A stretch of DNA of 37,371 bases from an uncultured Lachnospiraceae bacterium (GCA_945949045.1 CAMFDG010000020.1:1-37371); one strand, 5' to 3'; shown: positions 1 through 9,041, counted from the first letter of the stretch. Notes: generated by a model from the sequence alone, not told the origin. Program-made: numbers and translations.

Positions 1-26
1 GAAAACGAGTGAGGAGAGAGCAGGAA

Positions 27-134
27 TGGGCGACAGGGAAGGAAAAAGCCCTCAGTCGCCCAGAAAAGTGAGAAGGATGCGTGCGGGGAGTGTGAAAATG
101 GGCGATGGGGAGGAAATGAGCTACCGGACGCCCA
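27..134 (+). repeat. Two hairpin units, TGGGCG...CGCCCA family
   Basis: Two hairpin units lie at 27-62 and 99-134. Each runs from TGGGCG to CGCCCA over 36 bp, with start points 72 bp apart. In the first the stem extends to TGGGCGAC/GTCGCCCA. The interiors differ but both are purine-rich on the left. The same arm sequences and spacing recur near 8.7-9.0 kb and 19.4-20.0 kb, so these belong to a dispersed family. Frame 2 is open from the window edge to a stop at 176-178, so the tail of an upstream gene could overlap this stretch. Its translation is Arg/Lys-rich and unrecognised, so no gene is called. Confidence 0.6.
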
Positions 135-189
135 GAAGAAATTTGGGAAATCGCGTAAGAAGCTTCGAGAGAAGATGAATCCCGCAACA

Positions 190-345
190 GACAGAGATAC
201 AGATAAGATAGAGATAGAAAGTGAGACAGAAATTGAGATAGAAATTGAGACAGAAATTGAGACAGAGATTGGGATAGAAATTGAGACAGAAATTGAGACA
301 GAAATTAAGACAGAAATTGAGATAGAAATCGAGATAGGGATTGAG
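190..345 (+). repeat. Degenerate 6/12-bp tandem repeat
   Basis: About ten imperfect copies of a 12-bp unit resembling GAAATTGAGACA run up to the ribosome binding site of the DUF58 gene. On the plus strand an open frame encodes an alternating T/E/I string, and on the minus strand an N/F/C/L string. Both are the trivial product of the repeat and are not called as genes. The repeat fills the space where a MoxR-type ATPase gene would often end, so it may separate the DUF58 gene from its usual partner. Confidence 0.75.
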
Positions 346-364
346 AAGGGAGTGCCGGAAAATC

Positions 365-1399
365 ATGGGAAAACAGATTCGAAATATCATAGGATATCTG
401 ATCGTGGCATTCCTGCTGCTTCTCTGCGTGTTTTTTTACCGGCAGGCCTTTCTTGTGGTTCTTTTTCTTCTGGTTCTGCTGCTTCCTCCCGTGAGCTACG
501 TGTTGTGCCGCAGAAGCTTTGAGAAGCTCACTGCGGAGCTTGACTTTTCTGCGGCAGAGGCGGAAAAGAATCTGGAGGTGACACTGACCATCGGGTTTAC
601 GAATCCAACGAAATTTCCGCTGCTGCATGTGGAATGTCCCCTGCACATTTCCTCACCCTACTATGGGAGCAGACCGGATACCACCTACGTGCTGCCGGCT
701 CCGGCGGGGAGCGGGGACGCACTTTCCCTGCCTCTCAATTTTCACTACTGCGGGCTGTACCAGGCAGAAATGACCACCGTGAAGGCTTATGATCTGCTTC
801 ATTTTGTGGCCTTTTCCAAGGAGGTTGATCTCCGGACACAGACCATGGTGTTTCCCACGGAAAAGGTGGAGGTGTCCTACCATCCCTCCTTCTATGCGGA
901 GGGCTTTGATGAGTATGAGACCTCCCTGCAGACGGGAAACGTCTCCTCCAATGTGACGGATATCAGAGAATACCGGCCTGGTGACCGGCTGCAGAGGATC
1001 CATTGGAAGCTGTCCGCCAAAATTGACAAGCTGATGGTAAAGGAAAACGAGGCGGCGGCCTCCCACCAGTTTTATGTGCTTTTGGAGCTGTACCGGCCGG
1101 CGGAACATCCGGAATATCTGGACGCTGCGGTAAACTACGCTTATGGGGTGGGGGAGGAGCTTCTGGAGCATCGGGAGAATTCCTTCTTCGGCTTCTACAG
1201 CGGGGCCAGACGGGAATTCGTCTCTCACCCGGTAAGGAGCGAAGAAGATTTGAAGCAGGCACTTCGGGAGGCCTATTACGAGAAACCCTACACCACGGCG
1301 AATCTGGCTCTTCGGATGTATCAGGACAGCGGTATGCAGAAGGGAACACTGATTCAGGTTACCCATGAAGGAGTTATGGATGAAGTTTCGGACACATAA
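365..1399 (+). CDS. DUF58 domain-containing membrane protein
   Basis: A 344-residue protein of the DUF58 family, whose exact biochemical role is unknown. Family members are usually encoded with a MoxR AAA ATPase and a transglutaminase-like membrane protein. The N-terminus has two closely spaced hydrophobic segments (about residues 8-45). The family signature YRPGDRLQRIHWKLSA lies near residue 207, followed by the von Willebrand-like C-terminal half. The ATG at 365 is preferred over the TTG at 341 because AGGGAG sits about 12 nt upstream and the hydrophobic segment then starts directly. The 3' end overlaps the next gene by about 20 bp, indicating translational coupling. No intact MoxR gene is visible in the 340 bp upstream. 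Family is clear; function is inference from context. Confidence 0.88.
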   Translation: MGKQIRNIIGYLIVAFLLLLCVFFYRQAFLVVLFLLVLLLPPVSYVLCRRSFEKLTAELDFSAAEAEKNLEVTLTIGFTNPTKFPLLHVECPLHISSPYYGSRPDTTYVLPAPAGSGDALSLPLNFHYCGLYQAEMTTVKAYDLLHFVAFSKEVDLRTQTMVFPTEKVEVSYHPSFYAEGFDEYETSLQTGNVSSNVTDIREYRPGDRLQRIHWKLSAKIDKLMVKENEAAASHQFYVLLELYRPAEHPEYLDAAVNYAYGVGEELLEHRENSFFGFYSGARREFVSHPVRSEEDLKQALREAYYEKPYTTANLALRMYQDSGMQKGTLIQVTHEGVMDEVSDT

Positions 1400-4103
1400 A
1401 GAGGATCAGACCGGGAAAAATGAAAAGAGCTTTGGCTATACCATTACGGAGCCCTTCGGGGATTTCGACACGGGCAGGCTGGGAGTCTGCCTGTGGAAGG
1501 CCCTCCTCATGTTTGGCGCGGCCTTTGGGACGATCCTTGCCATTGTGTCGGCCTTTGACCTGCAGGTAAATCTGCCGGTGATCGTGGGAGCTTTTCTTCT
1601 TCTGGCTCTCATTCTGTCTTTCCTGCATTACAACCATGTGCTCTTTAATATTGGTTACCCGATTGCTTTTTTCCTGTTTGCCTTTTCGATTTTTCAGAAC
1701 CGGCGCTACGTCAACAGTGGCTATCAGGCCATCGTGAACCAGGTGAAGACCGATTACCGGGAATATTTTCAGTTGAATTACACCGGTGAAGCCTACGAGG
1801 CGGTGGACAACCGGTATCTGGCTATGACCTACGCCTTTCTCTACCTGGGCTTTTTTCTTATTGTACTTTTAAACATTGCAATTTCCAATTACATGAGCAT
1901 TCTTCTCACGATGCTCCTGACTTTTCCCTTCCTGCAGTTCGGACTTTATATCGAAAAAATGCCTTCCCTGCTGTCGGTCTTTCTGCTCCTTTTTGTCTAC
2001 GCAGGGGTTCTGTTTCTAAAGCGGAGCGGGCATTATTCCCTCAGCGAGAGACGGAAAAAGGACCAGGCCTTTGTGGTCCGGCGCAGTATATTTTCCTACA
2101 AGGGACAGGGAAAAGTCATGGGGCAGCTTCTGGGGTATGTCTTTGGTATCACCCTTGTATTTTCTCTGGCAGCGTATCCGCTGATGCATCTGGTGCTTCC
2201 GGGATCGGAGAAGACCAGCGCCTTAAAGGCAGCCACGGATACCACGATTCAGACGCTGGTGCAGAGCGGTTTTTCCAGTCTGTTCAACCGGTATGAGGCC
2301 ACGGGCGGCATTTCCGGCGGGCGGCTGGGCGGTGTCAACCGGATCAAGGCGGATTATGAAACGGATCTGGAGGTCACCTTCGTGCCAAACAGCTTACAGC
2401 CGGTCTATCTGAAGGCATACACAGGGGCCGAATACACCGGAGATCAGTGGAGGCGTCCGGCTTGTGATGAGGGCTGGGTGGCGTCCGGGAAATTTCATGA
2501 GGATTATGAGAACTTTACGGCCCGGATGGAAGCGAAGCGGCTGGCCCGTTTTTCCAAAGAAAAGGGATCTTCGGTCCAGTCCGGCAAAATGACCGTGAAA
2601 AATGTCGGTGCGGACAGTGATTATCTGTATCTGCCCTATTATTCCGCCAGTGAAACCGGAGCCCGGGCTTCGGCGGACCACAGTGTATTTTACGGGCAGG
2701 CTCCGGCGGGACAGACCTATTCTCTTTCCTATTATCCTTATACCCAGGATCTGACGGCCCTTACAACGGGGGAGGATCTTCTGCTGGCTGCCGACAAAAC
2801 GGACGTTTATGAGAAAAAATATATCAAAAGCTACAGCGAATTTTGTGAGGAGACTTACACGCAGATCCCTACGGATCTTTATCCGGAACTTGCAAAGGTG
2901 AGGGCGCAGATCGGAGAAGTGGAAGGCCCGGAGGCTGTGGTAGAGAAGATTCAGGAGTATCTTTCAGAAAATTACAGTTATTCTCTCAATCCGGGGGCAA
3001 CCCCGCCGGGACAGGATTTTGTCACATGGTTTCTGGAGCGCCAGAAAAAGGGTTTCTGCGCTCACTTCGCCACAGCGGGAACGCTGCTCTGCCGGGCTTA
3101 CGGCATTCCCGCCCGCTATGTGGAGGGGTACGTGATACAGGCGACGGATATCGCCGATGCGGAAATTAAGGAGGGGGAAGATCCTTCGGGCTGGTTCACG
3201 GGAACCAATGAGCTGGAGAAATCCGGTGTGGTGACGGTAGCTGTGCCGGATGCCAACGCCCATGCCTGGACGGAGATTTATCTGGAGGGCTTTGGCTGGA
3301 TCCCGGTGGATTTTACCCCGCCATCGGAGGATGTGGATGCAGCGGCAGAATACAGCTCGATTTTGCAGCTTTTCGCAGGGCTGTTTTCCGTATCCCAGGA
3401 GGAAGCGGGGGGAGATGTTTCGGACATGCAGCAGTCAGACGCGGCAAATGCAGTTGGGAATGCGTTAGGAAATCATTCCTTTGTGCTGATGCCTCTTGGT
3501 ATCCTGGTGGCTGTCATGCTTCTTTTGCTTCTTGGATGGCGATTGGGCATTATGATTTGGCCGCGGATTTTACGGGCGCGGGCGTATCACAGTGGGCATT
3601 ATGATGAGGCACTGGCTTACGATTTCCGACGAATGAAATCTGTGTTGGAACGGAAATTGGAACGTATGTCGGGCAGCCAGAGGGCTTCGGCTATGCAGGA
3701 AGCTTCGGCTATGCAGGAAGCTTCGGCCATGCAGGAAGCTTCAGCCATGCAGGAAGCTTCGGCCATGCAGGAAGCCTCGGCCGTGCAGGGAGCCTCGGTG
3801 ATGCAGGGAGCATATGCTCCGTCGGATTTTGGCGAACAGCGGAACGGAGATTTGAAAGCATTTGATATTTCAAAGACAGACACGGAAATGAAATTTCCGG
3901 TGCTTCCACAGGAAGTGTTTGCGCTGGTTTCCACTTTGGTTGGGGAAAAGACCGGGGAGACAATCACAGAAGCCGATTTACAGAGGGCCTGTGAGCTTCT
4001 GGAGAAGGGAATTTATGGAAACGGACAGCTTAGCAGGAAAGAAGCGGATTTTGTGATCCGGTGCATTTCTCTGTGCAGCAGGAAACTGAAAAATGGCTCT
4101 TGA
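1380..4103 (+). CDS. Transglutaminase-like membrane protein (TgpA-type)
   Basis: About 907 residues from the ATG at 1380, which has AAGGAG 7 nt upstream inside the DUF58 gene; an ATG at 1365 is possible. The N-terminal third has five or six transmembrane segments. A large extracytoplasmic region carries a transglutaminase-like domain with an apparent Cys-His-Asp triad: Cys560 in KKGFCAHFATAG, His628 in DANAHAWTEIY and Asp644 in WIPVDFTPP. One further membrane segment follows near residue 705, then a cytoplasmic tail. The layout matches TgpA-like proteins encoded beside DUF58 proteins. The tail holds seven copies of a 6-residue repeat (QEASAM) not expected in the family. Substrate unknown; protease or cross-linking activity at the envelope is inference from the fold. 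Confidence 0.87.
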   Translation: MKFRTHKEDQTGKNEKSFGYTITEPFGDFDTGRLGVCLWKALLMFGAAFGTILAIVSAFDLQVNLPVIVGAFLLLALILSFLHYNHVLFNIGYPIAFFLFAFSIFQNRRYVNSGYQAIVNQVKTDYREYFQLNYTGEAYEAVDNRYLAMTYAFLYLGFFLIVLLNIAISNYMSILLTMLLTFPFLQFGLYIEKMPSLLSVFLLLFVYAGVLFLKRSGHYSLSERRKKDQAFVVRRSIFSYKGQGKVMGQLLGYVFGITLVFSLAAYPLMHLVLPGSEKTSALKAATDTTIQTLVQSGFSSLFNRYEATGGISGGRLGGVNRIKADYETDLEVTFVPNSLQPVYLKAYTGAEYTGDQWRRPACDEGWVASGKFHEDYENFTARMEAKRLARFSKEKGSSVQSGKMTVKNVGADSDYLYLPYYSASETGARASADHSVFYGQAPAGQTYSLSYYPYTQDLTALTTGEDLLLAADKTDVYEKKYIKSYSEFCEETYTQIPTDLYPELAKVRAQIGEVEGPEAVVEKIQEYLSENYSYSLNPGATPPGQDFVTWFLERQKKGFCAHFATAGTLLCRAYGIPARYVEGYVIQATDIADAEIKEGEDPSGWFTGTNELEKSGVVTVAVPDANAHAWTEIYLEGFGWIPVDFTPPSEDVDAAAEYSSILQLFAGLFSVSQEEAGGDVSDMQQSDAANAVGNALGNHSFVLMPLGILVAVMLLLLLGWRLGIMIWPRILRARAYHSGHYDEALAYDFRRMKSVLERKLERMSGSQRASAMQEASAMQEASAMQEASAMQEASAMQEASAVQGASVMQGAYAPSDFGEQRNGDLKAFDISKTDTEMKFPVLPQEVFALVSTLVGEKTGETITEADLQRACELLEKGIYGNGQLSRKEADFVIRCISLCSRKLKNGS
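3684..3809 (+). repeat. 18-bp in-frame tandem repeat, 7 copies
   Basis: Seven consecutive 18-bp units based on GCTTCGGCYATGCAGGAA encode (ASAMQE)n in the cytoplasmic tail of the transglutaminase-like protein. The first five are nearly identical; the last two have diverged (V for A or A for V, and G for E). Because the period is a multiple of three, copy-number change keeps the frame. Near-identity suggests recent slippage. Confidence 0.95.
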
Positions 4104-4128
4104 TTTTTGACTGAAAATCGGGTATAAC
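4100..4128 (+). promoter_or_regulatory. Sigma-A-like promoter for the XRE gene
   Basis: TTGATT at 4100-4105 and TATAAC at 4123-4128 are separated by 17 bp. The -35 box overlaps the stop codon of the preceding gene, so the XRE gene probably has its own promoter. Confidence 0.55.
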
Positions 4129-4184
4129 TATAAGAACAAAGGAACTAATTGAACCTGTTTCATGAAGAAATGGAGGCAGTGATT

Positions 4185-4490
4185 ATGGATTATCCGGTGA
4201 TCGATATGAAGGCTACCGGTGCCAGAATTGTTGAGCTGCGCAAGAAGAACCACCTGCGGGTGGAGGATATCAGCCGGTTTATGGGTTTTGAGACCGGCCA
4301 GGCAGTTTACAAGTGGCAGCGGGGCGAGAGCCTTCCCAGTGTTGACAATCTGTTCGCGCTGAGCAGGTTGTTTGGAACATCAGTTGACGATATATTGTGT
4401 GGGAGAGAAGAGGACGAAATGTCCTCTTCTTTTTTGCCCATTTTTAAACTACCCGTTCATGTGACTCTGTGGAATCCTTTGCTAAAATGA
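4185..4490 (+). CDS. Small XRE-family helix-turn-helix regulator
   Basis: A 101-residue protein with one Cro/CI-type helix-turn-helix (about residues 8-65), including the motifs ARIVELRKK, QAVYKWQRGESLPSVDNL and SRLFGTSVDDIL. The ATG at 4185 is chosen over the upstream TTG at 4149 because GGAGG lies 8 nt before it and the family usually begins MDYPVIDMKATG or similar. Such small XRE proteins are common in Lachnospiraceae, often near mobile elements, and here conjugative-element debris follows. A strong intrinsic terminator hairpin lies inside the last quarter of the reading frame, so the tail after about residue 75 may be non-native. Target genes are unknown. Confidence 0.8.
   Translation: MDYPVIDMKATGARIVELRKKNHLRVEDISRFMGFETGQAVYKWQRGESLPSVDNLFALSRLFGTSVDDILCGREEDEMSSSFLPIFKLPVHVTLWNPLLK
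4408..4435 (+). terminator. Intrinsic terminator inside the XRE reading frame
   Basis: AAGAGGAC (4408-4415) pairs perfectly with GTCCTCTT (4421-4428) around a GAAAT loop, followed by C and six T. It ends about 55 bp before the stop codon of the XRE frame. Confidence 0.8.
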
Positions 4491-4529
4491 GAACATCAAA
4501 GGATGTGTAAGAAGGGGAGAAAACAGAGA

Positions 4530-4803
4530 TTGATTCTAAATCACAGCAAGGTGATGATCCATGAGCCTATGCTGGCTAACGGGGTGGGGGGGATCTGCCA
4601 CCTCCATCCGGAATATTTCCGAATCCATTCAGGAGACCAGGAGGGTGTTAAGCGGGATTCTGGCAGAGCATACAGGCAAATCCATGGAAGAAATCGAGGA
4701 GGCCACCGCCTATGACCATTATATGAATGCAAAGGAGGCCATCGCCTTTGGAATTTGTGATGCGATTCAGGGACCGCTGCACAAGGAGAGGAGGACCAAA
4801 TGA
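4530..4803 (+). pseudogene. ClpP-like protease fragment, truncated and frameshifted
   Basis: Two frames together give the C-terminal part of a ClpP-family serine protease. The first reads SKVMIHEPMLANGVGG up to a poly-G run near 4580. The second continues with SATSIRNISESIQETRRVL, then GKSMEEIEEAT and AKEAIAFGICDAI. The break falls at that G-run (ggggtggggggg), a likely slippage site. The N-terminal half with the catalytic Ser and His is absent. ClpP-like proteases occur among accessory genes of conjugative elements and phages, and the next fragment (VirD4-like) overlaps by the ATGA at 4800-4803, so both probably come from one lost element. Not functional as a protease. Confidence 0.75.
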
Positions 4804-5594
4804 AAGAAGAGAAGATGATTCTGGGAGAGAACAGGTATTACAGTATGGACTGTCATCAGACGCAGCTGAACAACAATGTGCTGGTGGTGGGGGCTTCCGG
4901 CGCAGGCAAGACCCGAAGCGTTGTGATTCCCAATATTCTGGAGGCGGCAGGAAGCTCTATCAGCTGCAGAGTCTGATTAGGGATGCGCAACATCTGGGAG
5001 ATCTGGAGAGGGATGTCTCGAAGCTGGATGTCCGCATGGATGAGCTGGGAAAAGCAAAGCCCGACAGTTATGCCTATGGAACTTATCAGCAGTACCGGGT
5101 GGCCGGCAACCGGACCCTGCGCTCGATTCTGATTACGGTAAATGCCAGGCTTTCTTCCATGAATACGCCGGAGATTTCCAGGCTGACCGCTTTTGACAAC
5201 GTGGATATCCGGGGGATCGCGAAGCGAAAGACGGCGCTTTTTGTGGTGGTCAGTGATACGGACCGCTCCATGGATACATTAGTCAATATCTTTTTCTCCC
5301 AGATCATGAATGAACTCTGACTTTTTGCAGACAGGGAGTGCCTAAACCAGTGCCTTCCGATTCCGGTCCGTTTTATTCTGGACGATTATTGCAAACTGCG
5401 ATACCTATGTGTATCTTGGGGGCAATGATCTGGAAACGGCGAAGTCTGTGGCCGCCCGCTGTGATATTCCGGTGAAAAAGATTCTGAATATGCCGGTGGG
5501 GACCAACTGGATTTTCCGGAGAGGACAGGAACCAATCAGCGGCAGAAATTTTGATCTTCGGACGCTGGTGCAGGAGCAGAGTGTGGAGATCTGA
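4800..5594 (+). pseudogene. VirD4/TraG-like coupling protein, multiply deleted
   Basis: Remnant of a type IV secretion coupling ATPase. The first 58 codons include a Walker A motif (NVLVVGASGAGKTR) and end at a stop near 4976. A second frame (to 5320) resembles the middle of VirD4/TraG: ILITVNARLSSM, then RKTALFVVVSDTDRSMDTLV and FFSQIMNEL. A third frame (to 5594) gives the C-terminal part: NCDTYVYLGGNDLETAKSVA and VGTNWIFRRGQEPISGR. Between ILDD (around 5380) and IIANCDTY a block is missing that normally carries the Walker B region and following sequence. At least two internal deletions plus frameshifts make this nonfunctional. It marks the scar of an integrative conjugative element; no relaxase, integrase or other transfer gene is seen nearby. 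Confidence 0.8.
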
Positions 5595-5618
5595 AGCCTT
5601 TTTCCGGGAAGGCATGGC

Positions 5619-5646
5619 TTGAAATCCCTGGAAAATCTGTTATACT
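5619..5646 (+). promoter_or_regulatory. Promoter for the HAD hydrolase gene
   Basis: TTGAAA at 5619-5624 and TATACT at 5641-5646, 16 bp apart, lie 38 bp before the start codon of the HAD gene. Confidence 0.6.
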
Positions 5647-5683
5647 ACTTGGAGACAGAAAACAGAATGGATAGGAGCATACT

Positions 5684-6469
5684 ATGCCAAAACTGATTTT
5701 TTTTGATATAGACGGAACTCTGTGGGACGAGCATATGCAGTTCCCGGAAAGCACGATCCCTTCCTTAAAAAAGCTGCAGGAGAAGGGACATAAGATTTTT
5801 CTCTGCAGCGGCAGGGCCAGAAGCAACATCAAGGATTCCAGACTTCTTTCCATCGGGTTCGACGGTATCGTGGGTGCCTGCGGAAACCACATCGAAGTGG
5901 AGGGCAAGGTGATCTATGAAAATATTCTTTCTCCGGAGCTGACGAGACGGGTGATTGACCTGCTGCGGGAATGCCATATGCCGGTGGTTCTGGAGGGACC
6001 CAGGTACCACTGGATCGAAAAGGATGGTTTTAAGGATGATCCCTTTGTGTTAAGTCTTTTCAAGGCCCTGGAGCAATCTGCGAAAGAACTGACGGAATAT
6101 GAGCCGGATATGCAGATCAATAAGTTTTCCGCGGATGTGCTGCCGGATACGGATTTTGACCGGATCAAGGCCGAGCTGGGAGAGGAGTTTGAGATTCTGG
6201 AGCATGAGGGAAATGTGGTGGAGTTTGTGCCCAAGGGCAGCTCTAAGGCCACGGGAATCCAGCGGGTCTGCAGCTATCTTGGGGTAGACCGGAAGGATAC
6301 CTATGCCGTGGGTGACAGTGTCAACGATCTGGATATGCTGGGCTATGTGGGACACGGAATCGCCATGGGCAATGCCTCAGCGCCTGCGAAGGCGGCGGCT
6401 GAGTACGTGACAACGGATATTCATGAGGACGGAATCATGCGTGCCATGGAACATTACCTGCTGATATAA
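5684..6469 (+). CDS. HAD superfamily hydrolase, Cof type (IIB)
   Basis: A 261-residue cytosolic phosphatase of the haloacid dehalogenase superfamily. Motif I is FFDIDGTLWDE with nucleophile Asp8 and Asp10, motif II is LCSGRA, and motif IV is GDSVNDLDML with the Mg-binding aspartates. The stretch between motifs II and III is a type IIB cap, as in Cof/YbjI-like sugar or nucleotide phosphatases. Length is typical. AGGAG about 8 nt before the ATG supports the start. It is monocistronic, with a promoter just upstream and a terminator at 6511-6551. The physiological substrate cannot be told from sequence. Confidence 0.9.
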   Translation: MPKLIFFDIDGTLWDEHMQFPESTIPSLKKLQEKGHKIFLCSGRARSNIKDSRLLSIGFDGIVGACGNHIEVEGKVIYENILSPELTRRVIDLLRECHMPVVLEGPRYHWIEKDGFKDDPFVLSLFKALEQSAKELTEYEPDMQINKFSADVLPDTDFDRIKAELGEEFEILEHEGNVVEFVPKGSSKATGIQRVCSYLGVDRKDTYAVGDSVNDLDMLGYVGHGIAMGNASAPAKAAAEYVTTDIHEDGIMRAMEHYLLI

Positions 6470-6510
6470 GGGCTATGAATAGCCTTTATAAAAAATATAT
6501 AAACTTTCAA

Positions 6511-6551
6511 TATCACTGTTGACAAGGGAAATCAACAGTGATATTTTATTT
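6511..6551 (+). terminator. Terminator of the HAD gene, overlapping the groESL promoter
   Basis: A perfect 12-bp stem, TATCACTGTTGA (6511-6522) with TCAACAGTGATA (6532-6543), around a 9-nt loop, followed by TTTTATTT. It lies 42 bp after the HAD stop. The same bases include the -35 and -10 boxes of the groESL promoter. Confidence 0.75.
6519..6547 (+). promoter_or_regulatory. groESL promoter (sigma-A type)
   Basis: TTGACA at 6519-6524, 17-bp spacer, TATTTT at 6542-6547. The expected transcript start near 6555 places the CIRCE operator at the very start of the message, the usual arrangement for HrcA control. Confidence 0.75.
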
Positions 6552-6561
6552 ACAGAACAAG

Positions 6562-6588
6562 TTAGCACTCAAACGAGATGAGTGCTAG
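6562..6588 (+). promoter_or_regulatory. CIRCE operator (HrcA binding site)
   Basis: TTAGCACTC, a 9-bp spacer, then GAGTGCTAG. This matches the CIRCE consensus TTAGCACTC-N9-GAGTGCTAA at 17 of 18 arm positions. HrcA repression of groESL, relieved on heat shock, is therefore expected; hrcA itself is not in the window. Confidence 0.95.
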
Positions 6589-6613
6589 TAAACTAAATAA
6601 GGAGGCTATTGCA

Positions 6614-6898
6614 ATGAAATTAGTACCATTGACAGACAGAGTTGTATTAAAGCAGTTAGAGGCAGAAGAGACGACACAGTCCGGCATCATTTTACCGGGT
6701 TCTGCACAGGAGAAGCCGCAGGAGGCTGAGGTGATCGCAGTCGGACCGGGTGGTGTGGTTGACGGTAAAGAGGTTGTGATGCAGGTGAAGGAAGGCCAGA
6801 AGGTGATTTACTCCAAGTATGCAGGCACAGAGGTTAAGCTGGAGGATGAGGAATACATCATCGTAAAGCAGAACGATATTCTTGCGATCGTTGAGTAG
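6614..6898 (+). CDS. groES: Co-chaperonin GroES (Cpn10)
   Basis: A 94-residue protein, the normal length for GroES, which forms the heptameric lid on GroEL and encloses folding substrates with ATP. It begins MKLVPLTDRVVLKQLEAEE and carries the mobile-loop region (TTQSGIILPGSAQEKPQ) and a conserved C-terminal strand (EEYIIVKQNDILAIVE). The ATG at 6614 with AAGGAGG 8 nt upstream is chosen over an in-frame upstream start at 6578 that would lie inside the CIRCE element. It is the first gene of the groES-groEL operon under CIRCE/HrcA control. The gap to groEL is 145 bp and holds a small hairpin (GGCAG/CTGCC) but no clear terminator. Confidence 0.97.
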   Translation: MKLVPLTDRVVLKQLEAEETTQSGIILPGSAQEKPQEAEVIAVGPGGVVDGKEVVMQVKEGQKVIYSKYAGTEVKLEDEEYIIVKQNDILAIVE

Positions 6899-7040
6899 TA
6901 TTTCCGGGACAGTCTTAGGCAGGAACTTCTGCCAGAAGATTTTTGCGGAGCGGTGTCGCAGGAAAGTCAGAAATTTTCCGAATTTTTTAAGATATATTTA
7001 TCAAACATATTTATCAGACAATTAAGAAAGAAGGATTTAA

Positions 7041-8663
<1,623 letters not shown>

Positions 8664-8667
8664 TATG

Positions 8668-8694
8668 TCGTATGCCAGCTTGTCTGGCGTACGA
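8668..8694 (+). other. Strong hairpin just after groEL
   Basis: TCGTATGCCAG (8668-8678) pairs with CTGGCGTACGA (8684-8694) around a CTTGT loop, with one G-U pair. It starts five bases after the groEL stop codon. No T-tract follows, so it is more likely a 3'-end stabilising or processing structure than a complete terminator. Confidence 0.6.
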
Positions 8695-8729
8695 CCTACG
8701 CACAGCGCCTGCGAACGAAGTGAATGTGT

Positions 8730-8979
8730 ATGGGCGGATTGGAGCATTTTACTTCTATGCGTCCACAGTTCAATCGTATATTTTGAAAATATAGCGTATT
8801 ATGGGCGATGGAGAGTATTTTTTCTCCATGCGCCCATTTTTTTGGGTCAGAAGTGGTTTTGCTTTGAAATTATGGGCGCATAGGAAAAAAATGGATTACA
8901 TCGCCCATTTTCCGGCCTTGAGGAGTATTTTAAAACGAAATCGTGGGCGCATAGGAAATTTTTGATTGATACCGCCCAT
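8730..8979 (+). repeat. Array of four hairpin units, 71-bp period
   Basis: Hairpin units with TGGGCG and CGCCCA arms start at 8731, 8802, 8873 and 8944, exactly 71 bp apart. Each unit spans 35 bp arm to arm, leaving spacers of 36 bp. The first has a C-to-T change in its right arm (CGTCCA), still pairable as G-U. Interiors and spacers are divergent. No convincing gene lies here; a 72-codon frame at 8665-8883 runs through these hairpins and is rejected. Confidence 0.85.
8801..8843 (+). terminator. Intrinsic terminator formed by a TGGGCG hairpin
   Basis: ATGGGCGATGGAGA (8801-8814) pairs with TCTCCAT-G-CGCCCAT (8823-8837) with a single bulged G, followed by six T (8838-8843). This is a very strong terminator shape and the likely main end of the groESL transcript. 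Confidence 0.8.
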
Positions 8980-9041
8980 ACACATTATTGTTCTTCCTTA
9001 TATTTTGGCGTTTCTATTATGGCTTTTTCACGGGCCCATGC

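Noticed and set aside
175-522. 115-codon frame rich in T/E/I
   Set aside because: It is the translation of a 12-bp tandem repeat that continues into the wrong frame of the DUF58 gene.
8665-8883. 72-codon frame after groEL
   Set aside because: It runs through a terminator and two hairpin repeats, has no ribosome site and no protein-like composition.
8730-8979. CRISPR array
   Set aside because: Repeats of 35 bp with 36-bp spacers look CRISPR-like, but only the six-base arms are conserved, the repeat interiors differ, the arrays have few units and no cas gene is in the window.
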